Below are positions 52,387-61,128 of a stretch of 64,000 nucleotides of DNA, one piece after another. This DNA is from Bacteroidales bacterium (lineage in GTDB: Bacteria; Bacteroidota; Bacteroidia; Bacteroidales; UBA932). How positions within the stretch are numbered: position 1 is the stretch's first letter; the number at the start of each line of letters is the position of its first letter. Made by a program: the position numbers and the translations under genes. The DNA lies in the NCBI GenBank assembly GCA_017616655.1, contig JAFZXU010000011.1:112261-176260 (forward strand), written 5' to 3'. The notes beneath the pieces are model-generated. The model did no database searches. It was not told the DNA's origin and saw only the letters and a list, made by a program, of their open reading frames with translations.

Positions 52387-52941
52387 ATGAAGTTCAATTC
52401 GGTTAATTATTACTCTATTCTCGGAGTCGAGAAGGATGCTTCTGCCGAGCAAATCAAGCGCGCATACCGCGCTCTCGCCCTGCATTGGCATCCTGATATG
52501 CACGTTGATGATACTCCTGAGGCGCAGGCGGAGGCCGAGTATCGCTTCAAAGCCGTCAACGAGGCGTATCAGGTTCTTGGCGATCCGGAGATGAGGCGGG
52601 CATACGACAGTTGGATGTTTCCTGATGAGGAATCTCAACCGCCGACGGGCGCGGAATCTGCGCAAGGTAATAAATGGTGGAGCGCTTGCGGGGCTTTTAT
52701 ACTTGTTTTGTTTCTGATCCTGAGCGGATTCCGGCTTTTCTCCGGTTCGGGCAGCTATGATAATGACATTCAGGCTGGTTCAGACTACGGATATGGCAAC
52801 AGTTTGTCTGACTATAGGATCGTTGTGCCCGGAGTAGCCGGGAACACTTCTGTTACCGACAAGTCGCTGGGCCGCGACAACGATCTCAAAGTCTTTGTGC
52901 CCGATTGGCACGATTATGGAAATTCCGGCAATATTCATTAA
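52387..52941 (+). CDS. J-domain membrane protein
   Basis: This is a 184-aa protein with a J-domain at residues about 6-75 including the H-P-D motif (H-W-H-P-D-M), which stimulates Hsp70 (DnaK) ATPase. A transmembrane helix follows at about 97-117, then a short Gly/Ser/Asp-rich tail. It lacks the G/F linker, zinc fingers and client-binding domains of DnaJ, so it should recruit DnaK to the inner membrane face. Its place between two uncharacterised envelope genes suggests a dedicated local chaperone role, which is inference. Confidence 0.88.
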   Translation: MKFNSVNYYSILGVEKDASAEQIKRAYRALALHWHPDMHVDDTPEAQAEAEYRFKAVNEAYQVLGDPEMRRAYDSWMFPDEESQPPTGAESAQGNKWWSACGAFILVLFLILSGFRLFSGSGSYDNDIQAGSDYGYGNSLSDYRIVVPGVAGNTSVTDKSLGRDNDLKVFVPDWHDYGNSGNIH

Positions 52942-52979
52942 TTTTATAGTTTGAGTCGCTTAAACACTATCCGCGGGTT

Positions 52980-55040
52980 ATGAAACAGATCTTGATACTG
53001 ATGTCGGCGTTGCTGCTGACGATTCCTTGCGGCGATGCTTTCGCCCAGAAGAGCAAGTCCGAAAACGATTACAACCTGAAGAAGGCAGTCGAGGTCCTGA
53101 AGGAGGAGAAAGACGTGGCCAAGGCTCTGGAATTGGTGAACCTGCAGCTTAAGGAGACGCCGGACAACGTGCAGGCTCTTATCCTCCGCGCGCGCCTGTA
53201 TCGTAATGAGGAGTCTTATGGCGAGGCACTTCAGGACATCAACCACGCCATCAGGGTCAACAAGCCCAAGAAGACCGAGGTGCCGAACTCCACATTGTAC
53301 TGGTGGAAAGGATCTGTCTATATGGATATGGATGATCCAGAATCGGCGCTCGTTCCATATAAGACCGCTTACGAACTTGTGAGGAAAGACGATAAAGATA
53401 ACTTGCAGGGAGTATCCTTCGATTATGCACAAGTTCTTTATAGATTGGAGGATTTCGACGGGGCGGATGCCATCTACAATAAAATGCTGGCTGAAGATGA
53501 AGCGGATCAGGCTGCCATGATTGGCCTGGTCCGCAATATGATCCGCCGCGAGCAGTACCAAGAGGCGCTTGATATGCTGGAGAAATGCCAGAAATATGAT
53601 GCCGATTATTCTGAAGTGTATCGCTTCAAGATGCCGGCGTACGATGAACTCGGGGAGGCGAACAAGGCTGTGGATGCCGGATTGGACTGGTTCGACAAGG
53701 ATGATGACGCGAGTCTGGATCTCATTACCCCGGTACTTGCCAAACGGCAGAATTATGCCGAGGCCAGCATCAAGTCCCGCGCGAAGAAGAGCGACGACCC
53801 GTTCAAGTGGAAGGCCCTTCTCTGCCATTTCTATGAGGAGACGCATAAATATGCTGAAGCCGTGAAGGCTTATGATGAACTCGAAGCTGATTTCGGTCAT
53901 TTCGACAAGATAAACGTTTACAGAAGCAACTGTTACAGCGAACTTGGATTGACCGAAATGGCCATAGCGGACATCTCGAAGGTGATTGAAAAGGACCCGG
54001 ACTGGATAACTTACTGTCAGAGGGGAGATTATTACCGCCTTTCCGGAAAGATTGATTCCGCTGTCGCCGATTTTACCGCAGCGATAGAAGAGATGCCTGA
54101 AGGTGTCTATCCTTATTTTGAACGCGGATGGTGCTATGAGGTGAAAGGAGACAGGAAGAAGGCGCTCGACGATTATAATCTCGGACTCGAGATGAATGAG
54201 GATTATACCCCGCTTATTCTTCACAGGGGCAAGTTGCTCCTGAAAAACGGCAACAAGGCCGAGGCCGATGCAGACTTTGAAAAGATTCTGCAGATCGATA
54301 CGGTCGCGCAAAGCGGAAGCAGCCGTCAGTATGCCCTGCATTACCTTGGCCGAGACAAGGAGGCGGAAGAGTGGATGGACAAGATTGTTGCAAGCGACCC
54401 TGATAATTCGAACCATCACTACAACAGCGCCTGCCTCTACTCCTTGATGAATCGTCCCGAGAAGTCGATTGCCGCTCTCCGTGCCGCTTTTGAGAAAGGT
54501 TTCCGCAGTTTCTCCCATATCAGGTGTGACGATGATTTGGATGCAGTCCGCGACCTGCCCGGATTCAAGGCATTAATGGAAGAGTATATGGCAAAGCACG
54601 CCGCATACCTGAAAGAATTCGAACTGGAGATGCCGCAGAAAGAAGAGCAGATTACCGAGATTGTCGTCAAGCGAAATCCCGGCGGCACATTTGAGATTCC
54701 CTGCGAAATCAATGGCCTGCCCCTGCAGATGATCTTCGATACCGGTGCCTCGGATGTCACAATCTCCTCGGTAGAAGCAAACTTTATGTTCAAGAACGGC
54801 TATATGTCCGAAAAAGATGTGAAAGGGAAGAAGTATTACCAGATAGCCAACGGGCAGATCAGTGAAGGCACAACCGTCACCCTCCGTGAAGTGAAGATCG
54901 ACGATGCTGTCCTCCGCAACGTTGATGCTTCCGTAGTCAAGAGCCAGAAAGCGCCGCTCCTTCTCGGCCAGAGCGCGATGGAGCGCTTCGGCATGATAAC
55001 CATCGACAACCAGAACAACAAACTTATTATAAAGCATTAG
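52980..55040 (+). CDS. secreted TPR protein with C-terminal retropepsin-like aspartic protease domain
   Basis: This is a 686-aa protein with a signal peptide (M-K-Q-I-L-I-L-M-S-A-L-L-L, cleavage near F-A-Q). Residues about 30-540 form roughly ten to twelve tetratricopeptide repeats (for example G-E-A-L-Q-D-I-N-H-A-I). The last 130 residues are a single-lobe aspartic protease of the retropepsin clan, with the active D-T-G-A-S at Asp587 and the hydrophobic L-L-L-G-Q flap partner near 658. A single lobe implies dimerisation. It is exported to the periplasm or beyond. Substrate is unknown. Confidence 0.87.
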   Translation: MKQILILMSALLLTIPCGDAFAQKSKSENDYNLKKAVEVLKEEKDVAKALELVNLQLKETPDNVQALILRARLYRNEESYGEALQDINHAIRVNKPKKTEVPNSTLYWWKGSVYMDMDDPESALVPYKTAYELVRKDDKDNLQGVSFDYAQVLYRLEDFDGADAIYNKMLAEDEADQAAMIGLVRNMIRREQYQEALDMLEKCQKYDADYSEVYRFKMPAYDELGEANKAVDAGLDWFDKDDDASLDLITPVLAKRQNYAEASIKSRAKKSDDPFKWKALLCHFYEETHKYAEAVKAYDELEADFGHFDKINVYRSNCYSELGLTEMAIADISKVIEKDPDWITYCQRGDYYRLSGKIDSAVADFTAAIEEMPEGVYPYFERGWCYEVKGDRKKALDDYNLGLEMNEDYTPLILHRGKLLLKNGNKAEADADFEKILQIDTVAQSGSSRQYALHYLGRDKEAEEWMDKIVASDPDNSNHHYNSACLYSLMNRPEKSIAALRAAFEKGFRSFSHIRCDDDLDAVRDLPGFKALMEEYMAKHAAYLKEFELEMPQKEEQITEIVVKRNPGGTFEIPCEINGLPLQMIFDTGASDVTISSVEANFMFKNGYMSEKDVKGKKYYQIANGQISEGTTVTLREVKIDDAVLRNVDASVVKSQKAPLLLGQSAMERFGMITIDNQNNKLIIKH

Positions 55041-55043
55041 TAG

Positions 55044-55853
55044 ATGTTAGGCGCGATAGTTGGGGACATAATCGGCTCCCCGTATGAATTCCGCAATGTA
55101 AAAAGGACCGATTTCGAGCTGTTTACAGGGCATACAACCTTCACGGACGACACCGTGATGACGCTGGCCAATGCGCTGTGGCTCACCAAAGACCCCGACC
55201 GCAGGCCCGAGTTCCTTGTTCGGTGCATGCGGGAACTCGGACTGAAATACAACTACGCCGGATACGGCGGTTCTTTCCTCTATTGGCTGCACCTTCCCGA
55301 AGAGAAGGCGAAACCCTACAACAGCTGGGGCAATGGTGCAGGGATGCGTGTGAGCCCCGTGGGAATGGTTGCGAATTCCCTGGACGAATGCCTTGCCCTT
55401 GCACGCATCAGCGCCGAAGTGACTCACAACCACCCCGAAGGCATCAGAGGCGCCCAGGCTATTGCAACATCCGTGTTTCTCGCCCGAACAAGCGATAACG
55501 TCTTTGCGCCCGGGACCAAGGCGAAGATCAAGGCGTATGTAGAGCGCACCTTCGGTTATGATCTCGATTTTACGTTGGATGAGATCAGGCCGACATATGA
55601 TTTCGACGTCTCGTGCCAGGGCAGCTGCCCCCAGGCTATCAGGGCCTATCTCGAGGCACGTGATTTCGAAGAGGCGATCCGTCTTGCCATTTCCATCGGC
55701 GGCGACTCCGACACGATTGCCTGTATGACCGGCGCCATCGCCGGCGCGAAAGGCGATATCCCTGAGGAGATTGCAAAGGACTGCTACATTATCCTCGAGC
55801 CGCTGCAACGCAGAATTCTGGACGATTTCGAAGCGAAGTTCAAACTCGGTTAG
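55044..55853 (+). CDS. ADP-ribosylglycohydrolase family protein
   Basis: This 269-aa DraG-like enzyme has the binuclear Mg2+ site residues in T-F-T-D-D-T-V near residues 31-37 and G-G-D-S-D-T-I near 216-222. The family removes ADP-ribose from arginine on proteins, or hydrolyses ADP-ribosyl small molecules. No ADP-ribosyltransferase gene is in the window, so a metabolic role on nucleoside or ADP-ribose derivatives is equally likely. It starts 3 nt after the TPR-retropepsin gene. Confidence 0.9.
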   Translation: MLGAIVGDIIGSPYEFRNVKRTDFELFTGHTTFTDDTVMTLANALWLTKDPDRRPEFLVRCMRELGLKYNYAGYGGSFLYWLHLPEEKAKPYNSWGNGAGMRVSPVGMVANSLDECLALARISAEVTHNHPEGIRGAQAIATSVFLARTSDNVFAPGTKAKIKAYVERTFGYDLDFTLDEIRPTYDFDVSCQGSCPQAIRAYLEARDFEEAIRLAISIGGDSDTIACMTGAIAGAKGDIPEEIAKDCYIILEPLQRRILDDFEAKFKLG

Positions 55854-55888
55854 TTGTTTCCTATCGGTATTTGCATTAACTTAGTGGC

Positions 55889-56740
55889 ATGAAAGTCTGT
55901 GTCATAGGAGGAGCGAATATCGATATCACCGCGGTGTCGGGGAGGCAGTTCAGGCACGGGGATTCCAACCCGGGCAGGATCCTGATTTCGCACGGCGGAG
56001 TGGCGCGCAACATAGCGCATAACCTTGCGCTGCTGGGCGACGAGGTGCAGCTGCTCACGGTCTTCGGCAATGACGCCTCCGGGCGGCAGCTGGCCGAAGG
56101 GTGTGAAAAGGCCGGCATCGGCATCCGCTATGCCTCTTTCTCGGAATCCTCGCCGAACAGCTGCTTCGTGAGCATCAACGACTTCACGGGCGAGATGCTG
56201 GGCGGCGTCTCCGATATGGCCGCCATCGACGAGATGGACGCATCCTGGCTGGAAGAGCGCAAGGAGGCCATACTTGAGGCTGATGCGGTCGTGGCAGACG
56301 CCAATCTTCACCCCGGAGCTTTCAAATATCTTTTGGGCATCGTCAAGGCACCTCTCTATCTGGATGCCGTTTCCGGTCCTAAGGCGGAACGGATGCTGGG
56401 TGCGCTTGTCGGGCTGGGACTTGGCCGCGGGCGTATCCACGCACTCAAGTGCAACCGTGCCGAAGCCTCGATCCTGGCGCCGTTGCTGCCCTCGTTGCAA
56501 CGGTGTTACATCAGCCTCGGCTCTGGCGGCCTTCAGACCATAACCTCCGACAGCGTGAAACTCTATTCCGCGCTGCCCTGCAAGGTGCGCAATACCACCG
56601 GTGCGGGGGACGCCCTGCTGGCCGGCATAGTGCACGCGGGACCGGATGCAACGGTCGAAGATGCTGCCAAAACGGGCCTGCTATGTGCGAAATTCGCGGT
56701 GGAGAGCGATTCCCCGGTCAATGAAAACCTGAAACTATAA
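55889..56740 (+). CDS. psuK: pseudouridine kinase (PfkB family)
   Basis: This 283-aa PfkB sugar kinase has G-G-A-N-I-D near residues 8-13, a glycine-rich N-terminus and the C-terminal G-A-G-D-A-L-L-A-G with the catalytic aspartate near 237. The psuG partner follows immediately, with its ATG sharing a base with this stop. This fits phosphorylation of pseudouridine to its 5'-monophosphate. Other nucleosides cannot be excluded by sequence. Confidence 0.88.
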   Translation: MKVCVIGGANIDITAVSGRQFRHGDSNPGRILISHGGVARNIAHNLALLGDEVQLLTVFGNDASGRQLAEGCEKAGIGIRYASFSESSPNSCFVSINDFTGEMLGGVSDMAAIDEMDASWLEERKEAILEADAVVADANLHPGAFKYLLGIVKAPLYLDAVSGPKAERMLGALVGLGLGRGRIHALKCNRAEASILAPLLPSLQRCYISLGSGGLQTITSDSVKLYSALPCKVRNTTGAGDALLAGIVHAGPDATVEDAAKTGLLCAKFAVESDSPVNENLKL

Positions 56741-57657
56741 TGGAGCTGAATAATTATCTGTCGCTTTCTCCCGAGGTGAAGGAGGCCATTGAAAAGGGCC
56801 GGCCCGTGGTGGCCCTGGAATCGACCATCATCTCCCACGGAATGCCCTATCCGCAGAATGTGGAGACGGCTCTTGCCGTGGAGAAGGAGATCCGCCGCAA
56901 CGGCGCCGTGCCTGCCACGATCGCCGTGATCTGGGGAAGGCTGAAGGCCGGACTGACCCCGGAAGAGATTGAGTATCTGGGCAAAAAGGGGCGCGGAGTG
57001 GCCAAGGCCTCGAGGCGCGACCTTCCTGTTCTGGTGTCGCAGCGGCTCGACGGAGCGACGACGGTTGCCACTACCATGATAATTGCCGCCCTGGCGGGAA
57101 TCAAGGTCTTCGCCACCGGCGGAGTGGGAGGGGTGCACCGCGGCGCCGAGGTAACGATGGATATTTCGGCCGACCTCGAGGAACTGGCCAGGACTCCTGT
57201 AATGGTGGTCTGCGCCGGAGCCAAATCGATTCTCGACCTGGGCCTTACGCTGGAGTATCTCGAGACCAAGGGCGTGCCTGTTATCGGCTACGGCACGGAT
57301 GAGCTGCCTGCATTCTACACGCGCAAAAGCGGCTTCAAGGTGGACTACAGACTGGATTCGCCCCGCGAAGTGGCAGAGGCGTTCAATGCGCAGCAGGAGA
57401 TGGGACTCGGAGGCGGAATGCTTGTGACAAACCCCGTCCCCGAGGAGTATTCGATGGATCCGGAGGTCATCAACACGGCCATTTCGCAGGCGCTCGAAGA
57501 TGCTGCGCGCCTCGGCGTGAAGGGTAAGGAGGTGACTCCTTACCTGCTCGGCAGGGTGAAGGAACTCACGGGAGGGGAGAGCCTGGAGGCTAATATCCGC
57601 CTCGTGCTCAACAATGCCGCCCTGGCTGCGGCAATCGCCGTTGAAATGAACAAATAA
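56740..57657 (+). CDS. psuG: pseudouridine-5'-phosphate glycosidase
   Basis: PsuG (305 aa) cleaves the C-C glycosidic bond of pseudouridine 5'-phosphate to uracil and ribose 5-phosphate. It shows A-L-E-S-T-I-I-S-H-G-M-P near residues 24-35, with the metal and substrate-binding blocks A-T-G-G-I/V-G-G-V-H-R near 126-135. Length is typical. Coupled to psuK by a 1-nt overlap. OsmC follows after 16 nt. Confidence 0.94.
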   Translation: MELNNYLSLSPEVKEAIEKGRPVVALESTIISHGMPYPQNVETALAVEKEIRRNGAVPATIAVIWGRLKAGLTPEEIEYLGKKGRGVAKASRRDLPVLVSQRLDGATTVATTMIIAALAGIKVFATGGVGGVHRGAEVTMDISADLEELARTPVMVVCAGAKSILDLGLTLEYLETKGVPVIGYGTDELPAFYTRKSGFKVDYRLDSPREVAEAFNAQQEMGLGGGMLVTNPVPEEYSMDPEVINTAISQALEDAARLGVKGKEVTPYLLGRVKELTGGESLEANIRLVLNNAALAAAIAVEMNK

Positions 57658-57673
57658 TCAAACTGTTACAGAT

Positions 57674-58081
57674 ATGACAAAGATCAAGACTACCTACATC
57701 GGCAACCTGCACTGCGAGGCGGAGCATCTGGATTCTGGCGTGAAGATTCTGACTTCGGCGCCCAAGGACAACAACGGGGAGGGGGACTGCTTCTCTCCGA
57801 CCGACCTTTTCGCCACTTCGCTCGGCTGCTGCATGCTGACTATCATGGGAATCGCGGCCCGCACCCATGGCTTCAAGCTTGAAGGTACCACCATCACCAC
57901 CGAGAAGATTATGGCCGCCAATCCCCGCCGCGTGGCGGAACTCAGGCTTGAGATCAACTTCCCTAAGGATGCAAACTATACCGACAAGGAGAAGGCGATA
58001 ATCGAGAATGCTGCACACACCTGTCCGGTGGGCAACAGCCTCAGCCCTGACCTCAAGGAGGTCATAGTATTCAATTACTAG
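57674..58081 (+). CDS. OsmC-family protein
   Basis: This 135-aa OsmC/Ohr-like protein has two cysteines typical of the fold: one in L-G-C-C-M-L near residue 56 and one in H-T-C-P-V-G near 117. These act in organic-peroxide reduction. The second half includes the usual N-P-R-R-V. Its stop overlaps the 3' end of ctlX on the opposite strand by 4 nt, so no terminator separates the two. Confidence 0.88.
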   Translation: MTKIKTTYIGNLHCEAEHLDSGVKILTSAPKDNNGEGDCFSPTDLFATSLGCCMLTIMGIAARTHGFKLEGTTITTEKIMAANPRRVAELRLEINFPKDANYTDKEKAIIENAAHTCPVGNSLSPDLKEVIVFNY

Positions 58082-59007
58082 AAGATTTCGGCTATCATGC
58101 AGCGGGCGCTTCCGCCGCCCGCCTTCTCTATGGCTCCCAGTTCGGGGGCCAGAATCGTCGTGTCGCGCCCAAGGACCGCCAGCTGCTCCGGAGTCAGGGA
58201 TGCCTTGGCGGTTGCGCTCATTACCAGCAGTTTGCGACCGTCGTTGGAACGCAGTTCGAGCATGTTGCCTGCAAAATGGGCCATCTGGTCGAGGGTAATG
58301 GGCACTATGGTCTTTCCGCTTCGCTCCAGAAGGTCTGTGAGGCGGATGCGCTGCCGCGAATCCCTTACTGCTTCGATGCAGACCACGGCAGTCGAGGTTC
58401 CGACATGCATCATAACATTAGTGTGATATACCGGAGTGCCTTGGGCATCGCAGGCGTCGAAAAGGAAGTAGCTGTATCCCAGTACTTCCGCCCACTCTTC
58501 CAGGACGGTCTCGTCAGTCCGGGGAGATGCGCAGGCGTAGGCGAAATGGCGCTCCCGGTCGAGAATCAGGGAGCCGGTGCCTTCGAGGAAAAGGCCGTCC
58601 TTCTCGAATCCGCTCAGGTCGATTATCCTGTCGAAATATGAATCGCGCGCTGCCATGATCTTCGGCCGTTCCTCCCTGCGGTTGCGCGCGAACATCGGGT
58701 AGAAGACGAGCGAGCGGGAAGCGGTGCCGTCGGCAAGGTAATCGAGATGGGTGGAGAAGCAGTTGTTGGGGAATATGGAATCCGGAGTGGAAGGGGAGGC
58801 CGTATCCTGCCTTACCTCCACCGAGACCCCTTCCCTGCGAAGCATCTCCACATACCGGTCGAATTCATCCCCGGCCCTGCGTGCCGTCTCCTCCATGTCG
58901 GAGACATCGGCCGCAGGGCTTTGGAATGCATTGTTCACGGCCGTCTCGCTGTTGTAGCCGAAAAAGGCCGGACGGACCATGAAGATGTGACCGGTGGTCT
59001 GCATCAT
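58078..59007 (-). CDS. ctlX: citrulline utilisation hydrolase type 2-like (arginine deiminase superfamily)
   Basis: This 309-aa guanidino-modifying enzyme has the pentein fold. The N-terminus reads F-M-V-R-P-A-F-F-G-Y-N near residues 9-19; the candidate catalytic His is in M-M-H-V-G-T-S near 203 and the Cys near the end in S-A-R-C-M-I. It resembles the CtlX group named for citrulline use, whose activity is poorly established. Its start overlaps the DUF975 stop by 4 nt. It is not linked physically to the arginine operon. Confidence 0.85.
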   Translation of the reverse strand: MMQTTGHIFMVRPAFFGYNSETAVNNAFQSPAADVSDMEETARRAGDEFDRYVEMLRREGVSVEVRQDTASPSTPDSIFPNNCFSTHLDYLADGTASRSLVFYPMFARNRREERPKIMAARDSYFDRIIDLSGFEKDGLFLEGTGSLILDRERHFAYACASPRTDETVLEEWAEVLGYSYFLFDACDAQGTPVYHTNVMMHVGTSTAVVCIEAVRDSRQRIRLTDLLERSGKTIVPITLDQMAHFAGNMLELRSNDGRKLLVMSATAKASLTPEQLAVLGRDTTILAPELGAIEKAGGGSARCMIAEIF

Positions 59008-59795
59008 TCGAAGGTTTCTTCCTTGGGAGCGTAGTCTTCGTGGTTGGAGGCTTCGAATTCGCGGAGCTTCACGGGCTCGGGCTCGGCGCTATTAGCAGCT
59101 TCGGCTGCAATGGCGGCTGCCTTATCCTCTTCGAGGATGTTCTGGTAGAAAGATGCTTGGGAAGTATAGATATAGGGAGCGAGCCAGAGATTACCGATGC
59201 CGAGCGTAAGAACGCAAAGCAGCGCCCATCCGATGAAGCTCAATTCGAGACAGAACAGGCTCCATTTGCGTCCCTTCATCATCCTGCGGCTTTCGTGGAT
59301 CGCTTCCCTGGTGGAAAGTTCCGGCCGGTCGACGAGAATGTATGGAGTCATCGCGTAGGAGAACAACTTAATGATTCCGGGAATGACGAGCAGCAGCGTC
59401 CAGAGGGTGATGAGGATTCCCATATGGAACATTCCCAGCACGTTGTGTGCATAGTTCTTGAATCCTGAACTGAACATGTTGCCGGCAATCTTGTCGTCAC
59501 CTGTGCGGAAGAGCTGCTTGAAGGCGTTCACCAATCCCACTGCCAGAGGGTATACTAAAAAAATCGAAAGCAGGGAGGTGATTGAAGAGGTGGCGAACAG
59601 TGATTGGATTGTTTCAGCTGACAGCGCTGCCGGATCGGTAACCCCTGAAGTCAGCCCCGAACTGATGCGGAAATAGATATTGGGGGTCAGGATGACCGCC
59701 ATTATTACGAAATAGATGAAAACGGCAAATGCCGCCGCGCCCCAGTTGCCCTTCAGGCTTGCCCTGGCCTGGCGCTTGTAATCTCTGCTTTTCAT
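59004..59795 (-). CDS. DUF975-family membrane protein
   Basis: This 263-aa integral membrane protein has about six helices and a charged N-terminus (M-K-S-R-D-Y-K-R-Q-A-R). The conserved D-R-P-E-L-S-T-R-E-A-I near residues 157-166 is a DUF975 feature. The C-terminal 40 residues are acidic and soluble. No function is known. It begins 25 nt after the histidine-phosphatase gene. Confidence 0.85.
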   Translation of the reverse strand: MKSRDYKRQARASLKGNWGAAAFAVFIYFVIMAVILTPNIYFRISSGLTSGVTDPAALSAETIQSLFATSSITSLLSIFLVYPLAVGLVNAFKQLFRTGDDKIAGNMFSSGFKNYAHNVLGMFHMGILITLWTLLLVIPGIIKLFSYAMTPYILVDRPELSTREAIHESRRMMKGRKWSLFCLELSFIGWALLCVLTLGIGNLWLAPYIYTSQASFYQNILEEDKAAAIAAEAANSAEPEPVKLREFEASNHEDYAPKEETFE

Positions 59796-59820
59796 ATTAC
59801 GAATAGTTAAAGTTTCGAAA

Positions 59821-61119
59821 TCAGTTGTTTGCGAATTTTGCGTTAATCTCGGCTGCCCTCTTTTCGAAATAGGCCTTGGCCTCGCTCCATTTATAGTAGG
59901 GGCCTGAAACGGGCGTCAATGCAGGGATTCTCGTCTCCTGCTCGTTGTAGAGGAATTTGACCAGCACTTCGCCTTTGCGGTTGCGGTAGAAGATTATCTG
60001 CAGGTTGGAACCCATCGGGATGCGCTCGAAACTCTGCCAGCGGTCGTTGACCTCTTCGGCCTTCATCCTGTCGCCGGGACCTTCCAGACCCATCAGGCCG
60101 GCAAGGGGGAGGATGCCGGTATCGTGGCCGAAGCGCAGGTCTGCGGCGCGGTTGCTCCCCTCCGCCATGGCAGCATCAGCCCTGGAGATGATGTCCTGGA
60201 TCAGCCCCTGAGCGGGCGCCCATATGATGGCGTCACCGACGTTTGCGTCATTCGACATCGTGCTGTAACAGCGGACGTTATAGCTCTTGTACTGAGTTAT
60301 CAGTTCATCCATGGTGAAGTACTTGTCGAAGATGTCCGCTCCCGCCTCGACGCACTGGTCGATGGAGCCGGCGTAGTAGAGATACTCCGAGAATTTGAGC
60401 GGGTTGCCGATGACAGCCGCAGTCTCTTCCGGGGTGCCCTTGAAGAGGGAGTTGATGAGCCTGTCGGGGTTGAAGTCGGCCCTAAGGAGCGAATCCTGTA
60501 GTTTGCGCCCGTATGAGGAGGGACTCTTGTAATAGTCGTGAGCCAGAAGGTTGATGTACCTGGCACCTGTGATGTAGGAGAATTTCAACTGGGGTGCGCA
60601 GTCGTCGAGACTGGCGGTGAAATTGGCCATGCTGAGCAGGCAGCGGGGAATGTTGCTCGACTGAACGTCTACCTCGGTGCGCTGCCTGAATACCCTCGGG
60701 ACGCGTTTGTAGAGCCTCTCCGCTATCTCCCTGTGTTCCCTTCCTCCCCGGGTTGTAAGGTCGCCAACCATATCGACATGTTCATCATAGACCTTCTTTA
60801 CATCTGCAAGAGCCTCTTCGCCAAGCGGTGTCAGTATGCCGGCCTCATGTGCCCTGGTAAGGCATTCGTATGCCTTCGCATAGGTGCCGCTCAGGTTGCG
60901 GCGCGAGCCGTGACGGCCGTAGTGGCTAACGTAGAATGGTTTGAATCCCGCAGGGGCGGGCGTGTCGGCCGAGGGGTGGTATTCGTATGAATGGTGTACT
61001 GCGGCTGCCCTTTCCGGATTCTCGCGGATAAGTTCATCGGGGTTTGTCTGTGCGCGGAGCGCATTCCCCTGCATCAGCAGGGCGGCTGCGGCGACAATGG
61101 CGATTCTGATGGCTTTCAT
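59821..61119 (-). CDS. secreted histidine acid phosphatase
   Basis: This 432-aa phosphatase has a signal peptide (M-K-A-I-R-I-A-I-V-A-A-A, cleavage near R-A-Q). The phosphate-binding R-H-G-S-R lies near residues 71-75. The second motif is H-D (G-H-D-T-G-I near 333), as in AppA-type acid phosphatases, and not the H-A-E of inositol polyphosphate phosphatases. It may act on phytate, sugar phosphates or other esters. It follows the aldo/keto reductase after 9 nt. Confidence 0.9.
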   Translation of the reverse strand: MKAIRIAIVAAAALLMQGNALRAQTNPDELIRENPERAAAVHHSYEYHPSADTPAPAGFKPFYVSHYGRHGSRRNLSGTYAKAYECLTRAHEAGILTPLGEEALADVKKVYDEHVDMVGDLTTRGGREHREIAERLYKRVPRVFRQRTEVDVQSSNIPRCLLSMANFTASLDDCAPQLKFSYITGARYINLLAHDYYKSPSSYGRKLQDSLLRADFNPDRLINSLFKGTPEETAAVIGNPLKFSEYLYYAGSIDQCVEAGADIFDKYFTMDELITQYKSYNVRCYSTMSNDANVGDAIIWAPAQGLIQDIISRADAAMAEGSNRAADLRFGHDTGILPLAGLMGLEGPGDRMKAEEVNDRWQSFERIPMGSNLQIIFYRNRKGEVLVKFLYNEQETRIPALTPVSGPYYKWSEAKAYFEKRAAEINAKFANN

Positions 61120-61128
61120 ATCTGTAAC

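Noticed and set aside
52944-54518. 524-codon open frame antisense to the TPR-retropepsin gene
   Set aside because: It is the mirror of the repeated TPR coding pattern; the forward frame has a signal peptide and active-site motif.
59821-61119. Calling the histidine phosphatase a MINPP phytase
   Set aside because: The second motif is H-D and not H-A-E, so the inositol polyphosphate assignment is not supported; a general histidine acid phosphatase is safer.
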